Assembly (NCBI GenBank): GCA_002270295.1
Contig: NISF01000001.1
Location: 1,054,001 to 1,118,000, forward strand
DNA: 64,000 nt
From: Enterobacter sp. 10-1
GTDB taxonomy: Bacteria; Pseudomonadota; Gammaproteobacteria; Enterobacterales; Enterobacteriaceae
Reading direction: 5' to 3'
Part shown: positions 47,744 through 58,500 of the stretch, in pieces
Numbering within the stretch: position 1 is the stretch's first letter
How the letters are laid out: each line of letters begins with the position of its first letter
Made by a program: the position numbers and the translations under genes
The notes under the pieces: model-generated
What the model saw: only the letters and a program-made list of their open reading frames with translations
The model's database searches: none
What the model was told of the DNA's origin: nothing

Positions 47744-48039
47744 ACTCGCTGTCTGAATGCTCAGCTATCCCCCAAACAAAGCGCCATAAAGAACCTGTCG
47801 GTTAAGCCGATGACGGGAATTTTCTGCTGCGCGGAATAACTTTGAGGCTGATGATTCGGTCGTTTCAGCCGCCATTTTCGCGCTGATGGACCCGTGCTGA
47901 GGGAAAGGCGTACCGCGAGGATTGTTAAGGGGAAGACGGCTGTTTTCCCCTTAACCCGGTCACCTGGCGCCCGGCAGACATGTTCTGCCTGGCGTAGGGC
48001 GAACGGAATAGCACTGCACTGTCAGGCAGAAGATAGCGA
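47744..48039. other. Gene-free region between bhsA and ldtC with strong hairpins
   Basis: No gene is supported. A perfect ten-base inverted repeat TTAAGGGGAA/TTCCCCTTAA lies at 47925-47954 and a six-base one GGCAGA/TCTGCC at 47973-47989. None has a T run. The region ends at the ldtC stop on the minus strand. Confidence 0.6.
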
Positions 48040-49002
48040 TTACAGCGCCTGCCCGGCGTTCGGGTGGTGACGGGTGACGTCAATCGGCATACCCGAGCGC
48101 AGTTCGATCGCTCGATCCATGACCTGCTGGTCGGTCAGCTGCGCCTGCTTAAAGGCCTGCATTGCCGCATCAAGCACGATTGGCAGCGTCTGCGGATCGT
48201 CATCAAGATGCTTTGACAGCGGCTGATGAATCTCTACCAGCCGGCTGCCGTTTGGCTCAACGGAGGCCTTAATCGGCGCGTTGATGATATTGACCCTGGT
48301 CCCGGGGGTAACTTTATTGAACAGCGCCTTAATATCATTATCGCGCAGGCGAATGCAGCCCGAGCTCACGCGCATACCGATGCCAAAATCGGCGTTGGTG
48401 CCGTGCAGCAGATAGACGCCGCCGTAGGCCGCCAGGCGGATCGCGTGGTGCCCCATCGGGTTATCCGGCCCGGCGGGAACCACGGCTGGCAGTTCGATAC
48501 CCATCGCCTTATAGCGTGCGCGAATATTGGCCGTCGGCGTCCAGGTCGGGTTGGCGCGCTTATCTGACACGGTAGTCACCATCGTTGGCGTGAGGGTATC
48601 GCCCCCGAGCTGGCCGATACCGATAGGGTAGACGGTCACCTCATTCTTGCCCGGCGGGTAGTAGTAAAGACGAAGTTCGGCGAGATTAATCACCAGCCCT
48701 TCGCGCGGCGCGTCCGGCAGCAGCGTCTGCAGTGGAATGGTCAGCACGCTGCCCGCCCGGGGAACGTAGGGGTCGACGGCGGGGTTGGCCTGCAGGAGCG
48801 CCAGAAAACCAACGTTATACTTTTTGGCAATGGCCTCCAGCGAGCCGCCGTTATTCTGCACCACGTGGAACTGGTTTTGCCCCACCAGGCGGCTGCCCGG
48901 CGGCGGTAAAGGCCAGGTGTTAGCGCGGGCCGGAAGCGCCAGCGCGGCGACAACGGCAAACAGCGTCAGCCACAGAGAGATACGCGAAGAGTTTATGACC
49001 AT
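48040..49002 (-). CDS. ldtC: L,D-transpeptidase LdtC
   Basis: A 320-residue periplasmic L,D-transpeptidase, the same length as E. coli LdtC (YcfS), which attaches Braun lipoprotein to peptidoglycan. A signal peptide (about 1-28) is followed by a LysM-like domain (FHVVQNNGGSLEAIAKKYNV) and the YkuD catalytic domain with the active-site cysteine in RVSSGCIRLRDNDI and the histidine in LLHGTNADFG. The paralogues LdtA and LdtB are elsewhere. Start MVINSSRISLWLTLFAVVAA fits a signal peptide. Confidence 0.95.
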   Translation of the reverse strand: MVINSSRISLWLTLFAVVAALALPARANTWPLPPPGSRLVGQNQFHVVQNNGGSLEAIAKKYNVGFLALLQANPAVDPYVPRAGSVLTIPLQTLLPDAPREGLVINLAELRLYYYPPGKNEVTVYPIGIGQLGGDTLTPTMVTTVSDKRANPTWTPTANIRARYKAMGIELPAVVPAGPDNPMGHHAIRLAAYGGVYLLHGTNADFGIGMRVSSGCIRLRDNDIKALFNKVTPGTRVNIINAPIKASVEPNGSRLVEIHQPLSKHLDDDPQTLPIVLDAAMQAFKQAQLTDQQVMDRAIELRSGMPIDVTRHHPNAGQAL

Positions 49003-49116
49003 AATAAGTAAGTGGTTATTTTTCTACGAAAACAGAGCCAAATTATGGCGTGGGGGAGTGTGGGGAAACCTTGGTGGATTGCAAAACATTTGTAAAGTTT
49101 GCTGAATGTGTCAGGT

Positions 49117-49154
49117 GAAAAAATGGATACGATGAATATCACCGCATCCATTTT
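49117..49154 (-). terminator. Terminator after mfd
   Basis: Nine-base arms AAAATGGAT (49120-49128) and ATCCATTTT (49146-49154) with an extra CG pair inside. On the minus strand the stem is followed by T residues. It lies 12 bases after the mfd stop. Confidence 0.8.
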
Positions 49155-49165
49155 CCCGGTCACGG

Positions 49166-52100
49166 TCAGGCGACGGCGTTCTCTTCCAGCTGGCGCATAA
49201 ACTGACGAACCCAGTCCATACGCGTTTTACGCTCAGCGAGATCCTGCATAAACTTCAGGCGCGTCGGCCCGTCAAGGCGGAAGTGCTGCGGCTGTTTCTG
49301 CAGCAGGCCAATCAGCCACACCGGGTTGACGTGGTTCTTTTCATTAAACTCAATGATGCCGCCTTTTTCATTCCCCTCCAGCTTGCGGATGCCAAGCTTT
49401 TGCGCCTTCTGGCGCAGGCGGGCGATATCCAGCAGATTTCTGGCCGCATCCGGCAGCAGGCCGAAGCGGTCGATGAGCTCAACCTTGATCTCTTCCAGCT
49501 CGTGCTCGCTTTTGGCGCTGGCGATGCGCTTGTAGAACGAGAGTCGGGTATTTACATCCGGGATAAAGTCGTCCGGCAGCAATGACGGCATGCGCAGTTC
49601 GACCTCCGTTTGCTGGCTGGTGAGATCTTCCAGCGACGGCTCGCGCCCGGCCTTCAGCGCATCAACGGCGTTCTCCAGCAGCTCCATATACAGCGAGAAG
49701 CCGATGGTGGTCATCTGCCCGCTCTGGTCCTCGCCAAGCAGCTCGCCGGCGCCGCGAATTTCCAGATCGTGGGTTGCCAGGGCAAACCCGGCGCCGAGGT
49801 CCTCCAGCGAGGCGATCGCTTCCAGACGCTTTTGCGCATCGGTGGACATCGCCTTCGGATGCGGAGTCAGCAGCCAGGCATAGGCCTGATGGTGTGAACG
49901 CCCGACGCGCCCGCGCAGCTGGTGCAGCTGAGCAAGGCCGAAATGATCGGCGCGCTCGATGATGATCGTATTGGCGGTAGGAATATCGATCCCGGTTTCA
50001 ATAATGGTGGTGCAGACCAGCACGTTAAAGCGCTGGTGGTGGAAATCGTTCATCACCCGCTCGAGCTCGCGTTCGCGCATCTGCCCGTGACCGATGGCGA
50101 TACGGGCTTCGGGCACCAGCTCGGCCAGACGGTCGGCGGCTTTCTGGATGTTTTCTACGTCATTGTAGAGATAGTAAACCTGGCCGCCGCGCAGTATTTC
50201 ACGCAGCATGGCCTCGCGTACCACCAGCGCATCGTACTCGCGCACGAAGGTTTTCACCGCCAGACGGCGCGCCGGAGGGGTGGCGATAATCGACAGATCG
50301 CGCATGCCGCTCATGGCCATATTCAGGGTGCGCGGGATGGGCGTCGCGGTGAGCGTCAGAATATCGACATCGGCGCGCATGGCCTTGATGCGCTCTTTAT
50401 GCCGCACGCCAAAGCGGTGCTCCTCATCGACGATCAGCAGCCCAAGATCGCGCAGCTTCACTTCGCTTTGCAGCAGCTTATGGGTGCCGATCAGTATATC
50501 GATTTTGCCCTCGGCCGCCTGTTCCAGAATCTGCGCCTGTTCTTTGGCGCTGCGGAAGCGAGACAACATTTCGATGCGCACCGGCCAGTTGGCGAAGCGA
50601 TCGCGGAAGTTGTCGAAGTGCTGCTGAGCGAGCAGGGTCGTCGGCACCAGCACCGCCACCTGCTTATGGTTTTCTACCGCCAGGAAGGCGGCACGCATCG
50701 CAACTTCGGTTTTACCAAAGCCCACGTCGCCGCAGACCAGACGGTCCATTGCCAGCGGCTGGCACATATCGCTCAGCACCGCATTGATGGCCTGCGCCTG
50801 ATCGGGGGTGGTCTCAAACGGGAAGCCGTCGCAAAAGAGCTGATACTGTTCACGATCGTGCTTAAACGCAAACCCGGATTTGACCGCGCGCTGGGCATAA
50901 ATATCCAGCAGCTCCGCCGCCACGTCGCGCACCTTCTCCGCCGCTTTTTGCCGCGCTCGCGCCCAGGCGTCGCCGCCGAGCTTATGCAGCGGAGCGCTCT
51001 CTTCCGCGCCGCCGGCATAGCGGCTAATCAGATGGAGCGAGGAGACCGGCACGTACAGTTTGGCGTCATTGGCGTAGGTGAGCATCAGGTATTCACCCTT
51101 GATGCCGCCGGCCTCGAGGGTGGTCATTCCCGCATAGCGGCCAACGCCGTGCTCAAGGTGCACCACCGGCTGACCGATGTGCAGCTCCGCGAGGTTGCGA
51201 ATGAGGGTATCGGGATTGATGGTGCGCCGCGAATCCTGACGTCGGCGCGCCACGCGCTCGCCCAGCAGATCGCTTTCACAAATCAGCGCCAGGCCGCGCG
51301 GGCTATCGATAAAGCCGTGCTCGGCGGCGCCGATCATCAGATAGCGGCCGCTGCCGGTTGCCTCTTCAAGACGCCGGATATGCTTCGGCGCAACCTTAAT
51401 GCGCGCCAGCATTTCGCCCAGCGCTTCGCGGCGGCCCTCGCTCTCTACCGAGAAGATAACCGGGCCGGTGAAGGATTCGAGGAAGCGGCGCAGGTTATCC
51501 AGCGGCGCTTTGTTCTGCGCCTGAATCGCCAGATCCGGCAGCTTCTGATAGCCGAGGTTGGTATGGGCCGCTTTCTCCGCCAGGCGGTCGGTTTTTAGCT
51601 GCACGCGCGGCCATTTTTTCAGCTCGCTGAACAGCTCTGCGCTGCGCAGCCAGAGCAGCTCCGGCAGTAGCAGCGGGCGCATTGGATCAACGCCGCGGCT
51701 TTCAAAGCGGGCGTGCGTTTCGCTCTGGAAACGTTCGGCGCTGGCTTCCAGCTCGCCGGTATTGACGATCAGCGTGTTCGCCGGGAAGTAGCTGAACAGC
51801 GGCGGCAGCGGCTCGTTGAAAAACAGCGGCTGCCAGTATTCGATGCCGGTAGGCAGGGTGCCTTTGCTGACCTGCTGATAAATATGTTCGGCATCGCGCT
51901 TGACCTCGAAGCGATCGCGCCACTGGCTGCGGAACAGCTCGATGGCGGTCTGATCGGTCGGGAATTCGTGGGCCGGCAGCAGATTGATCGCCGCCACCTC
52001 TTCGAGCGTGCGCTGGCTGTCAACGTCAAACAGACGCAGGCTGTCGATTTCATCATCGAAGAAATCGAGGCGATAGGGCTGTTCGCTGCCCATCGGGTAG

Positions 52101-52612
52101 AGGTCGAGCAGGGCGCCGCGGGTCGCGTATTCGCCGTGCTCCATAACCTGATCGACATGGCGATAGCCCGCGCTATCCAGCTGCTCGCGGAGGGTATCCC
52201 GCGACAGACGCTGGCCTTTTTTCATCACCAGCGCGTGGCCGTGCAGGTAGTTATGCGGACAAACGCGCTGCATCAAGGTGCTGACCGGCACAATCAGCAC
52301 GCCGCGCTGCATGGTCGGCAGCTGATAAAGGGTCGCCAGCCGGGAAGAGATAATATCCTGATGCGGCGAGAAGCTATCGTAGGGCAGGGTTTCCCAGTCC
52401 GCCAGCGCGATGACCATGCTGTCGGTAAACTGCCGAATTTCATCATTCAGGCGCAGGGCGTTTTGCATATCGGGGGCGACGAGGATCACCGGGCCGTCGT
52501 GACGTTCGGCCATTTCCGCGACCAGGGTCGCGCAGGCCGCGCCGGTTAATTCGCCGAGCTGCCGCTGATCGCCGGGTTTCACCGGCAGTGAGTATCGATA
52601 TTGTTGAGACAT
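49166..52612 (-). CDS. mfd: Transcription-repair coupling factor Mfd
   Basis: A 1148-residue translocase, the same length as E. coli Mfd. It removes stalled RNA polymerase from DNA lesions and recruits UvrA. Order: UvrB-like N-terminal domains (about 1-340), RNA polymerase-interacting domain (near 470-545, GQPVVHLEHGVGRYAGMTTL), translocation motor with Walker A GDVGFGKTEVAMRAAF and box LLIVDEEHRFGVRHKE, helicase motifs RGRVGRSHHQAYAWLL, and C-terminal domain 7 that masks UvrA binding. All core motifs are intact. Divergent from lolC, with the E. coli neighbour ycfT missing. Confidence 0.98.
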   Translation of the reverse strand: MSQQYRYSLPVKPGDQRQLGELTGAACATLVAEMAERHDGPVILVAPDMQNALRLNDEIRQFTDSMVIALADWETLPYDSFSPHQDIISSRLATLYQLPTMQRGVLIVPVSTLMQRVCPHNYLHGHALVMKKGQRLSRDTLREQLDSAGYRHVDQVMEHGEYATRGALLDLYPMGSEQPYRLDFFDDEIDSLRLFDVDSQRTLEEVAAINLLPAHEFPTDQTAIELFRSQWRDRFEVKRDAEHIYQQVSKGTLPTGIEYWQPLFFNEPLPPLFSYFPANTLIVNTGELEASAERFQSETHARFESRGVDPMRPLLLPELLWLRSAELFSELKKWPRVQLKTDRLAEKAAHTNLGYQKLPDLAIQAQNKAPLDNLRRFLESFTGPVIFSVESEGRREALGEMLARIKVAPKHIRRLEEATGSGRYLMIGAAEHGFIDSPRGLALICESDLLGERVARRRQDSRRTINPDTLIRNLAELHIGQPVVHLEHGVGRYAGMTTLEAGGIKGEYLMLTYANDAKLYVPVSSLHLISRYAGGAEESAPLHKLGGDAWARARQKAAEKVRDVAAELLDIYAQRAVKSGFAFKHDREQYQLFCDGFPFETTPDQAQAINAVLSDMCQPLAMDRLVCGDVGFGKTEVAMRAAFLAVENHKQVAVLVPTTLLAQQHFDNFRDRFANWPVRIEMLSRFRSAKEQAQILEQAAEGKIDILIGTHKLLQSEVKLRDLGLLIVDEEHRFGVRHKERIKAMRADVDILTLTATPIPRTLNMAMSGMRDLSIIATPPARRLAVKTFVREYDALVVREAMLREILRGGQVYYLYNDVENIQKAADRLAELVPEARIAIGHGQMRERELERVMNDFHHQRFNVLVCTTIIETGIDIPTANTIIIERADHFGLAQLHQLRGRVGRSHHQAYAWLLTPHPKAMSTDAQKRLEAIASLEDLGAGFALATHDLEIRGAGELLGEDQSGQMTTIGFSLYMELLENAVDALKAGREPSLEDLTSQQTEVELRMPSLLPDDFIPDVNTRLSFYKRIASAKSEHELEEIKVELIDRFGLLPDAARNLLDIARLRQKAQKLGIRKLEGNEKGGIIEFNEKNHVNPVWLIGLLQKQPQHFRLDGPTRLKFMQDLAERKTRMDWVRQFMRQLEENAVA

Positions 52613-54857
<2,245 letters not shown>

Positions 54858-54858
<1 letters not shown>

Positions 54859-56102
54859 TGGCCTCTCCGTTATCCCTGTTGATTGCCCTGCGCTTTAGCC
54901 GCGGCCGCCGACGCGGCGGCATGGTATCGCTTATTTCGGTGATTTCGACCGTCGGCATTGCGCTGGGAGTGGCGGTGCTGATCGTCGGCCTGAGCGCCAT
55001 GAACGGCTTTGAGCGCGAGCTCAATAACCGCATTCTGGCGGTGGTTCCCCACGGGGAAATCGAGCCGGTTAAGCAGCCCTGGAGCAACTGGAACGACGCG
55101 CTGGCGAAGGTTGAGAAGGTCAAGGGCGTCGTTGCGGCGGCCCCCTATATCAACTTTACCGGGCTGGTGGAGAGCGGCAGCAACATGCGCGCCATTCAGG
55201 TGAAGGGCGTCGATCCTCAGCAGGAGAGCCGCCTGAGCTCGCTGCCGACCTTCGTGCAGAATAACGCCTGGGCCGGCTTTAAGCCCGGCGAGCAGCAGGT
55301 TATTTTAGGCAAGGGCGTCGCCGATGCGCTGCACGTCAAGCAGGGCGACTGGGTGTCGATAATGATCCCCAACTCCGACGCCGATCACCAGCTGCTGCAG
55401 CCGAAACGCGTCAGGCTGCACGTGACCGGGATCCTGCAGCTGAGCGGCCAGCTCGATCACAGCTTCGCCATGATCCCGATGCCGGATGCTCAGCAGTATC
55501 TGGATATGGGCAGCAGCGTCACCGGGATCGCGATTAAAGTCACCGATGTCTTCCACGCCAACACCCTGGTGCGCGACGCCGGTGAAGTCACCAACAGCTA
55601 CGTCTATATCAAGAGCTGGATCGGCACCTACGGCTATATGTATCGTGATATTCAGATGATCCGCGCCATTATGTATCTGGCAATGGTGCTGGTTATCGGG
55701 GTCGCCTGCTTTAACATCGTATCCACCCTGGTGATGGCGGTGAAAGATAAAAGCAGCGATATTGCGGTGCTGCGCACGCTCGGAGCGAAAGACGGCCTGA
55801 TCCGCGCTATTTTCGTATGGTATGGTTTACTTGCCGGCTCGGTCGGAAGCCTGATTGGGGTCGCCATTGGCGTGGTTTGCGCGCTGAAGCTGACGTCGAT
55901 TATTAACGGCCTCGAATATCTGATTGGGCATAAATTCCTCTCCGGCGACATTTATTTTATTGACTTCCTGCCGTCTGAACTGCACTGGCTGGACGTCATT
56001 TATGTGCTGGTGACGGCACTGTTGCTGAGTTTGCTGGCCAGCTGGTATCCCGCCCGCCGCGCCAGCCGCATTGACCCGGCGAGGGTGCTGAGTGGCCAGT
56101 AA
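54858..56102 (+). CDS. lolE: Lipoprotein-releasing system membrane protein LolE
   Basis: A 414-residue partner of LolC, the same length as E. coli LolE, which binds the lipoprotein cargo. It has one N-terminal helix ([20 protein letters not shown]), a large periplasmic domain and three C-terminal helices, ending [15 protein letters not shown]. Related to LolC but without the LolA-binding hook. It starts at the last base of the lolD stop codon. nagK follows after 73 bases. Confidence 0.97.
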
Positions 56103-56175
56103 TTTATCGTCATGACCCGTTAATGCGCTTCATTTTGCAAGCTGAAGCGCAGGGTTAGAAAGAGGAATTGCTGAA

Positions 56176-57087
56176 ATGTATTACGGATTTGACATTGGCG
56201 GCAGCAAGATTGCGTTAGGCGTATTTAACAAGGAGCGACGGCTGCAGTGGGAAAAGCGCGTCGCCACTCCGCAAGCGAGTTATGAGGATTTTCTCCAGGC
56301 GGTAGAAGCGCTGGTGCTTGAGGCGGACGCCCGCTTTGATTGCCAGGGTTCGGTAGGGATAGGAATCCCGGGAATGCCGGAAACCGCGGACGGCACGCTG
56401 TACGCCGCTAACGTGCCTGCCGCCAGCGGTAAACCGCTGCGCGCCGACCTCAGCGCCCGGCTGGGGCGTGAAGTGCGTCTGGATAACGACGCCAACTGTT
56501 TTGCGCTCTCGGAGGCCTGGGACGATGAGTTTACCCGCTATCCGCTGGTGATGGGGCTGATCCTCGGCACCGGCGTAGGCGGTGGCCTGATCCTTAACGG
56601 CAAATCGATTACCGGACATAGCTATATCACCGGCGAATTTGGCCATATCCGCCTGCCGGTGGATGCGCTGGAGGTGGTGGGGCGTGACTTTCCGCTGACC
56701 CGCTGCGGCTGCGGCCAGCTGGGCTGCATCGAAAACTATCTTTCCGGTCGCGGCTTTGCCTGGCTGTACGAACACTTTTACCAACAATCCCTCACCTCAC
56801 CAGAAATCGTCGCGCAGTGGCAGCAGGGCGATGAAAAAGCGCGCGCCCACGTCGAGCGCTATCTTGACCTGCTGGCGGTGTGTCTGGGTAATATTTTAAC
56901 CATCGTTGACCCGGATCTGCTGGTAGTTGGCGGAGGATTGTCTAACTTTACTGCAATAAGCGAAGGGCTGGCGCAGCGCCTGCCGCGTCACTTACTTCCC
57001 GTTGCCCGGGTGCCTCGGATTGAGCGGGCGCGCCACGGCGATGCGGGAGGAATGCGCGGTGCGGCCTTCCTTCATTTGACTGATTAA
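56176..57087 (+). CDS. nagK: N-acetyl-D-glucosamine kinase
   Basis: A 303-residue ROK-family kinase, equal to E. coli NagK (YcfX), which phosphorylates GlcNAc released during peptidoglycan recycling by Nag[18 protein letters not shown] is the ATP-binding start; the catalytic aspartate lies in [15 protein letters not shown]; zinc ligands are in [23 protein letters not shown] precedes the ATG. cobB follows after 14 bases. Confidence 0.97.
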   Translation: MYYGFDIGGSKIALGVFNKERRLQWEKRVATPQASYEDFLQAVEALVLEADARFDCQGSVGIGIPGMPETADGTLYAANVPAASGKPLRADLSARLGREVRLDNDANCFALSEAWDDEFTRYPLVMGLILGTGVGGGLILNGKSITGHSYITGEFGHIRLPVDALEVVGRDFPLTRCGCGQLGCIENYLSGRGFAWLYEHFYQQSLTSPEIVAQWQQGDEKARAHVERYLDLLAVCLGNILTIVDPDLLVVGGGLSNFTAISEGLAQRLPRHLLPVARVPRIERARHGDAGGMRGAAFLHLTD

Positions 57088-57101
57088 TCACAGAGGTAGC
57101 T

Positions 57102-57926
57102 ATGTTGTCGCGCCGCTTACATCGATTGAGCCGTTTTCGCCGCAATAAACGACGCCTGCGCGAGCGACTGCGTCAGCGAATTTTCTTTAAAGAGGATAAG
57201 GTGGCTCCGGAAACGATGGAAAAACCCAGGGTAGTGGTGCTCACCGGCGCAGGCATTTCCGCCGAGTCGGGGATTAAAACCTTCCGCGCGGCCGACGGCC
57301 TGTGGGAAGAACATCGGGTGGAAGACGTGGCGACGCCGGAAGGCTTTGCCCGCGATCCCGCGCTGGTGCAGGCGTTTTACAACGCCCGCCGTCGTCAGCT
57401 GCAGGGGCAGGATATCGCCCCTAACGCCGCGCATCTGGCGCTGGCGCGGCTGGAAGAGGCGCTGGGGGATCGTTTTGTGCTGGTGACGCAGAATATCGAC
57501 AACCTGCACGAGCGCGCCGGCAACCGCCGGGTTATCCACATGCACGGCGAGCTGCTGAAGGTGCGCTGTTCGTGGAGCGGACAGGTACTGGAGTGGACCG
57601 GGGACGTCACCGTGGACGACAAGTGCCACTGCTGTCAGTTCCCGGCGCCGCTGCGCCCGCACGTGGTCTGGTTTGGCGAGATGCCGCTGGGAATGGACGA
57701 CATTTACAGCGCGCTGGCCGATGCCGATATTTTCATCGCCATCGGCACTTCCGGGCACGTCTATCCTGCGGCGGGCTTCGTTCACGAGGCTCGCCTGCAG
57801 GGGGCGCATACGGTTGAGCTCAACCTGGAGCCGAGCCAGGTGGGCAGCGAGTTTGCCGAAAAACGCTATGGCCTCGCAAGCCAGGTGGTGCCGGAGTTTA
57901 TCGACCAGCTGCTCAAAGATCTCTGA
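57102..57926 (+). CDS. cobB: NAD-dependent protein deacylase (sirtuin) CobB
   Basis: A 274-residue class III sirtuin (E. coli 279) that removes acetyl, succinyl and other acyl groups from lysines, for instance activating acetyl-CoA synthetase. An Arg-rich N-terminal extension ([20 protein letters not shown]) precedes the core: NAD motif [15 protein letters not shown], catalytic histidine in [13 protein letters not shown], and YNARRRQ, where Tyr and Arg bind negatively charged acyl groups in family members. The longer N-terminal form is kept because it matches the E. coli long isoform; a shorter start at the later methionine ([11 protein letters not shown]) is also possible. Confidence 0.96.
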   Translation: MLSRRLHRLSRFRRNKRRLRERLRQRIFFKEDKVAPETMEKPRVVVLTGAGISAESGIKTFRAADGLWEEHRVEDVATPEGFARDPALVQAFYNARRRQLQGQDIAPNAAHLALARLEEALGDRFVLVTQNIDNLHERAGNRRVIHMHGELLKVRCSWSGQVLEWTGDVTVDDKCHCCQFPAPLRPHVVWFGEMPLGMDDIYSALADADIFIAIGTSGHVYPAAGFVHEARLQGAHTVELNLEPSQVGSEFAEKRYGLASQVVPEFIDQLLKDL

Positions 57927-57933
57927 TCTCGGG

Positions 57934-57966
57934 GCCGGAGGGCGTTAGCGGGTAGCGCCCTCCGGC
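57934..57966. repeat. REP-like extragenic palindrome after cobB
   Basis: Perfect 11-base arms GCCGGAGGGCG (57934-57944) and CGCCCTCCGGC (57956-57966) around an 11-base loop. There is no T run. A further GC-rich partial palindrome follows to about 57990. It begins seven bases after the cobB stop. Confidence 0.75.
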
Positions 57967-58100
57967 GTATTGCCGGTCGGCGCTCCCGGCACTATCGTCT
58001 GAGGTTGTGGAATTGATGCGATGATGTGACAGGGAAAACAGTATTGCGTGCTCTTTTATGACATCTTCTTACATTCTTGCAACAGAAAGGGAGTGTAAGC

Positions 58101-58394
58101 ATGCGCACAGAGTATTTTGACTACCTGATCCTCGGGGATGAACATCACGGCGAGATCTACAGCGGCGTTAAAACCCACCGTCTTGAAGTTCGTTCGAAAT
58201 ACCCGCTGGCGAATCATGCCCATTCCCCTGCCGAAGAAGCCCCCGGCACCCAGCCGCGAACGGTGAATTACAACGTCCACGAATATCCAGCCCAGGATGG
58301 CCGCTTCTATATGGTGGCGACGAACTATCCGCTGAGCGATTTTGACGTGGAAGATGCGCTGATTAAATCGCGAGCGCATCCCGTGCGCGCCTGA
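58101..58394 (+). CDS. Uncharacterised 97-residue protein
   Basis: I do not recognise this protein. It has 97 residues, begins MRTEYFDYLILGDEHHGEIY and ends VEDALIKSRAHPVRA. It is rich in His, Tyr and acidic residues, with no signal peptide, membrane segment, cysteine or zinc motif. GGGAGTG before the ATG at 58101 is a good ribosome binding site, and a clear terminator follows, so it looks like an independent expressed gene. E. coli has ycfZ and ymfA in this place, which are unrelated by sequence as far as I can tell. I see no functional clue beyond its neighbour, an acyl-CoA ligase 107 bases on, separated by the terminator. Confidence 0.75.
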   Translation: MRTEYFDYLILGDEHHGEIYSGVKTHRLEVRSKYPLANHAHSPAEEAPGTQPRTVNYNVHEYPAQDGRFYMVATNYPLSDFDVEDALIKSRAHPVRA

Positions 58395-58437
58395 TCTCTG
58401 GCCGCGAAACCGAATCCAGAAAATTTGCATAACCCCT

Positions 58438-58464
58438 AAGGCGCCCGTATCGGCGCTTTTTTTT
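58438..58464 (+). terminator. Terminator after the 97-residue protein gene
   Basis: Stem GCGCC/GGCGC (58441-58445 with 58452-58456), six-base loop, then eight T residues. Confidence 0.88.
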
Positions 58465-58500
58465 GCCCAAAAAGCGCGCCGACGCCGCGGAGAACCTGCC

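Noticed and set aside
49922..51598. Long plus-strand frame of 558 codons opposite mfd
   Set aside because: Shadow of the mfd coding frame; composition (many Gln, His, Arg) is typical of antisense frames and no domain is recognisable.
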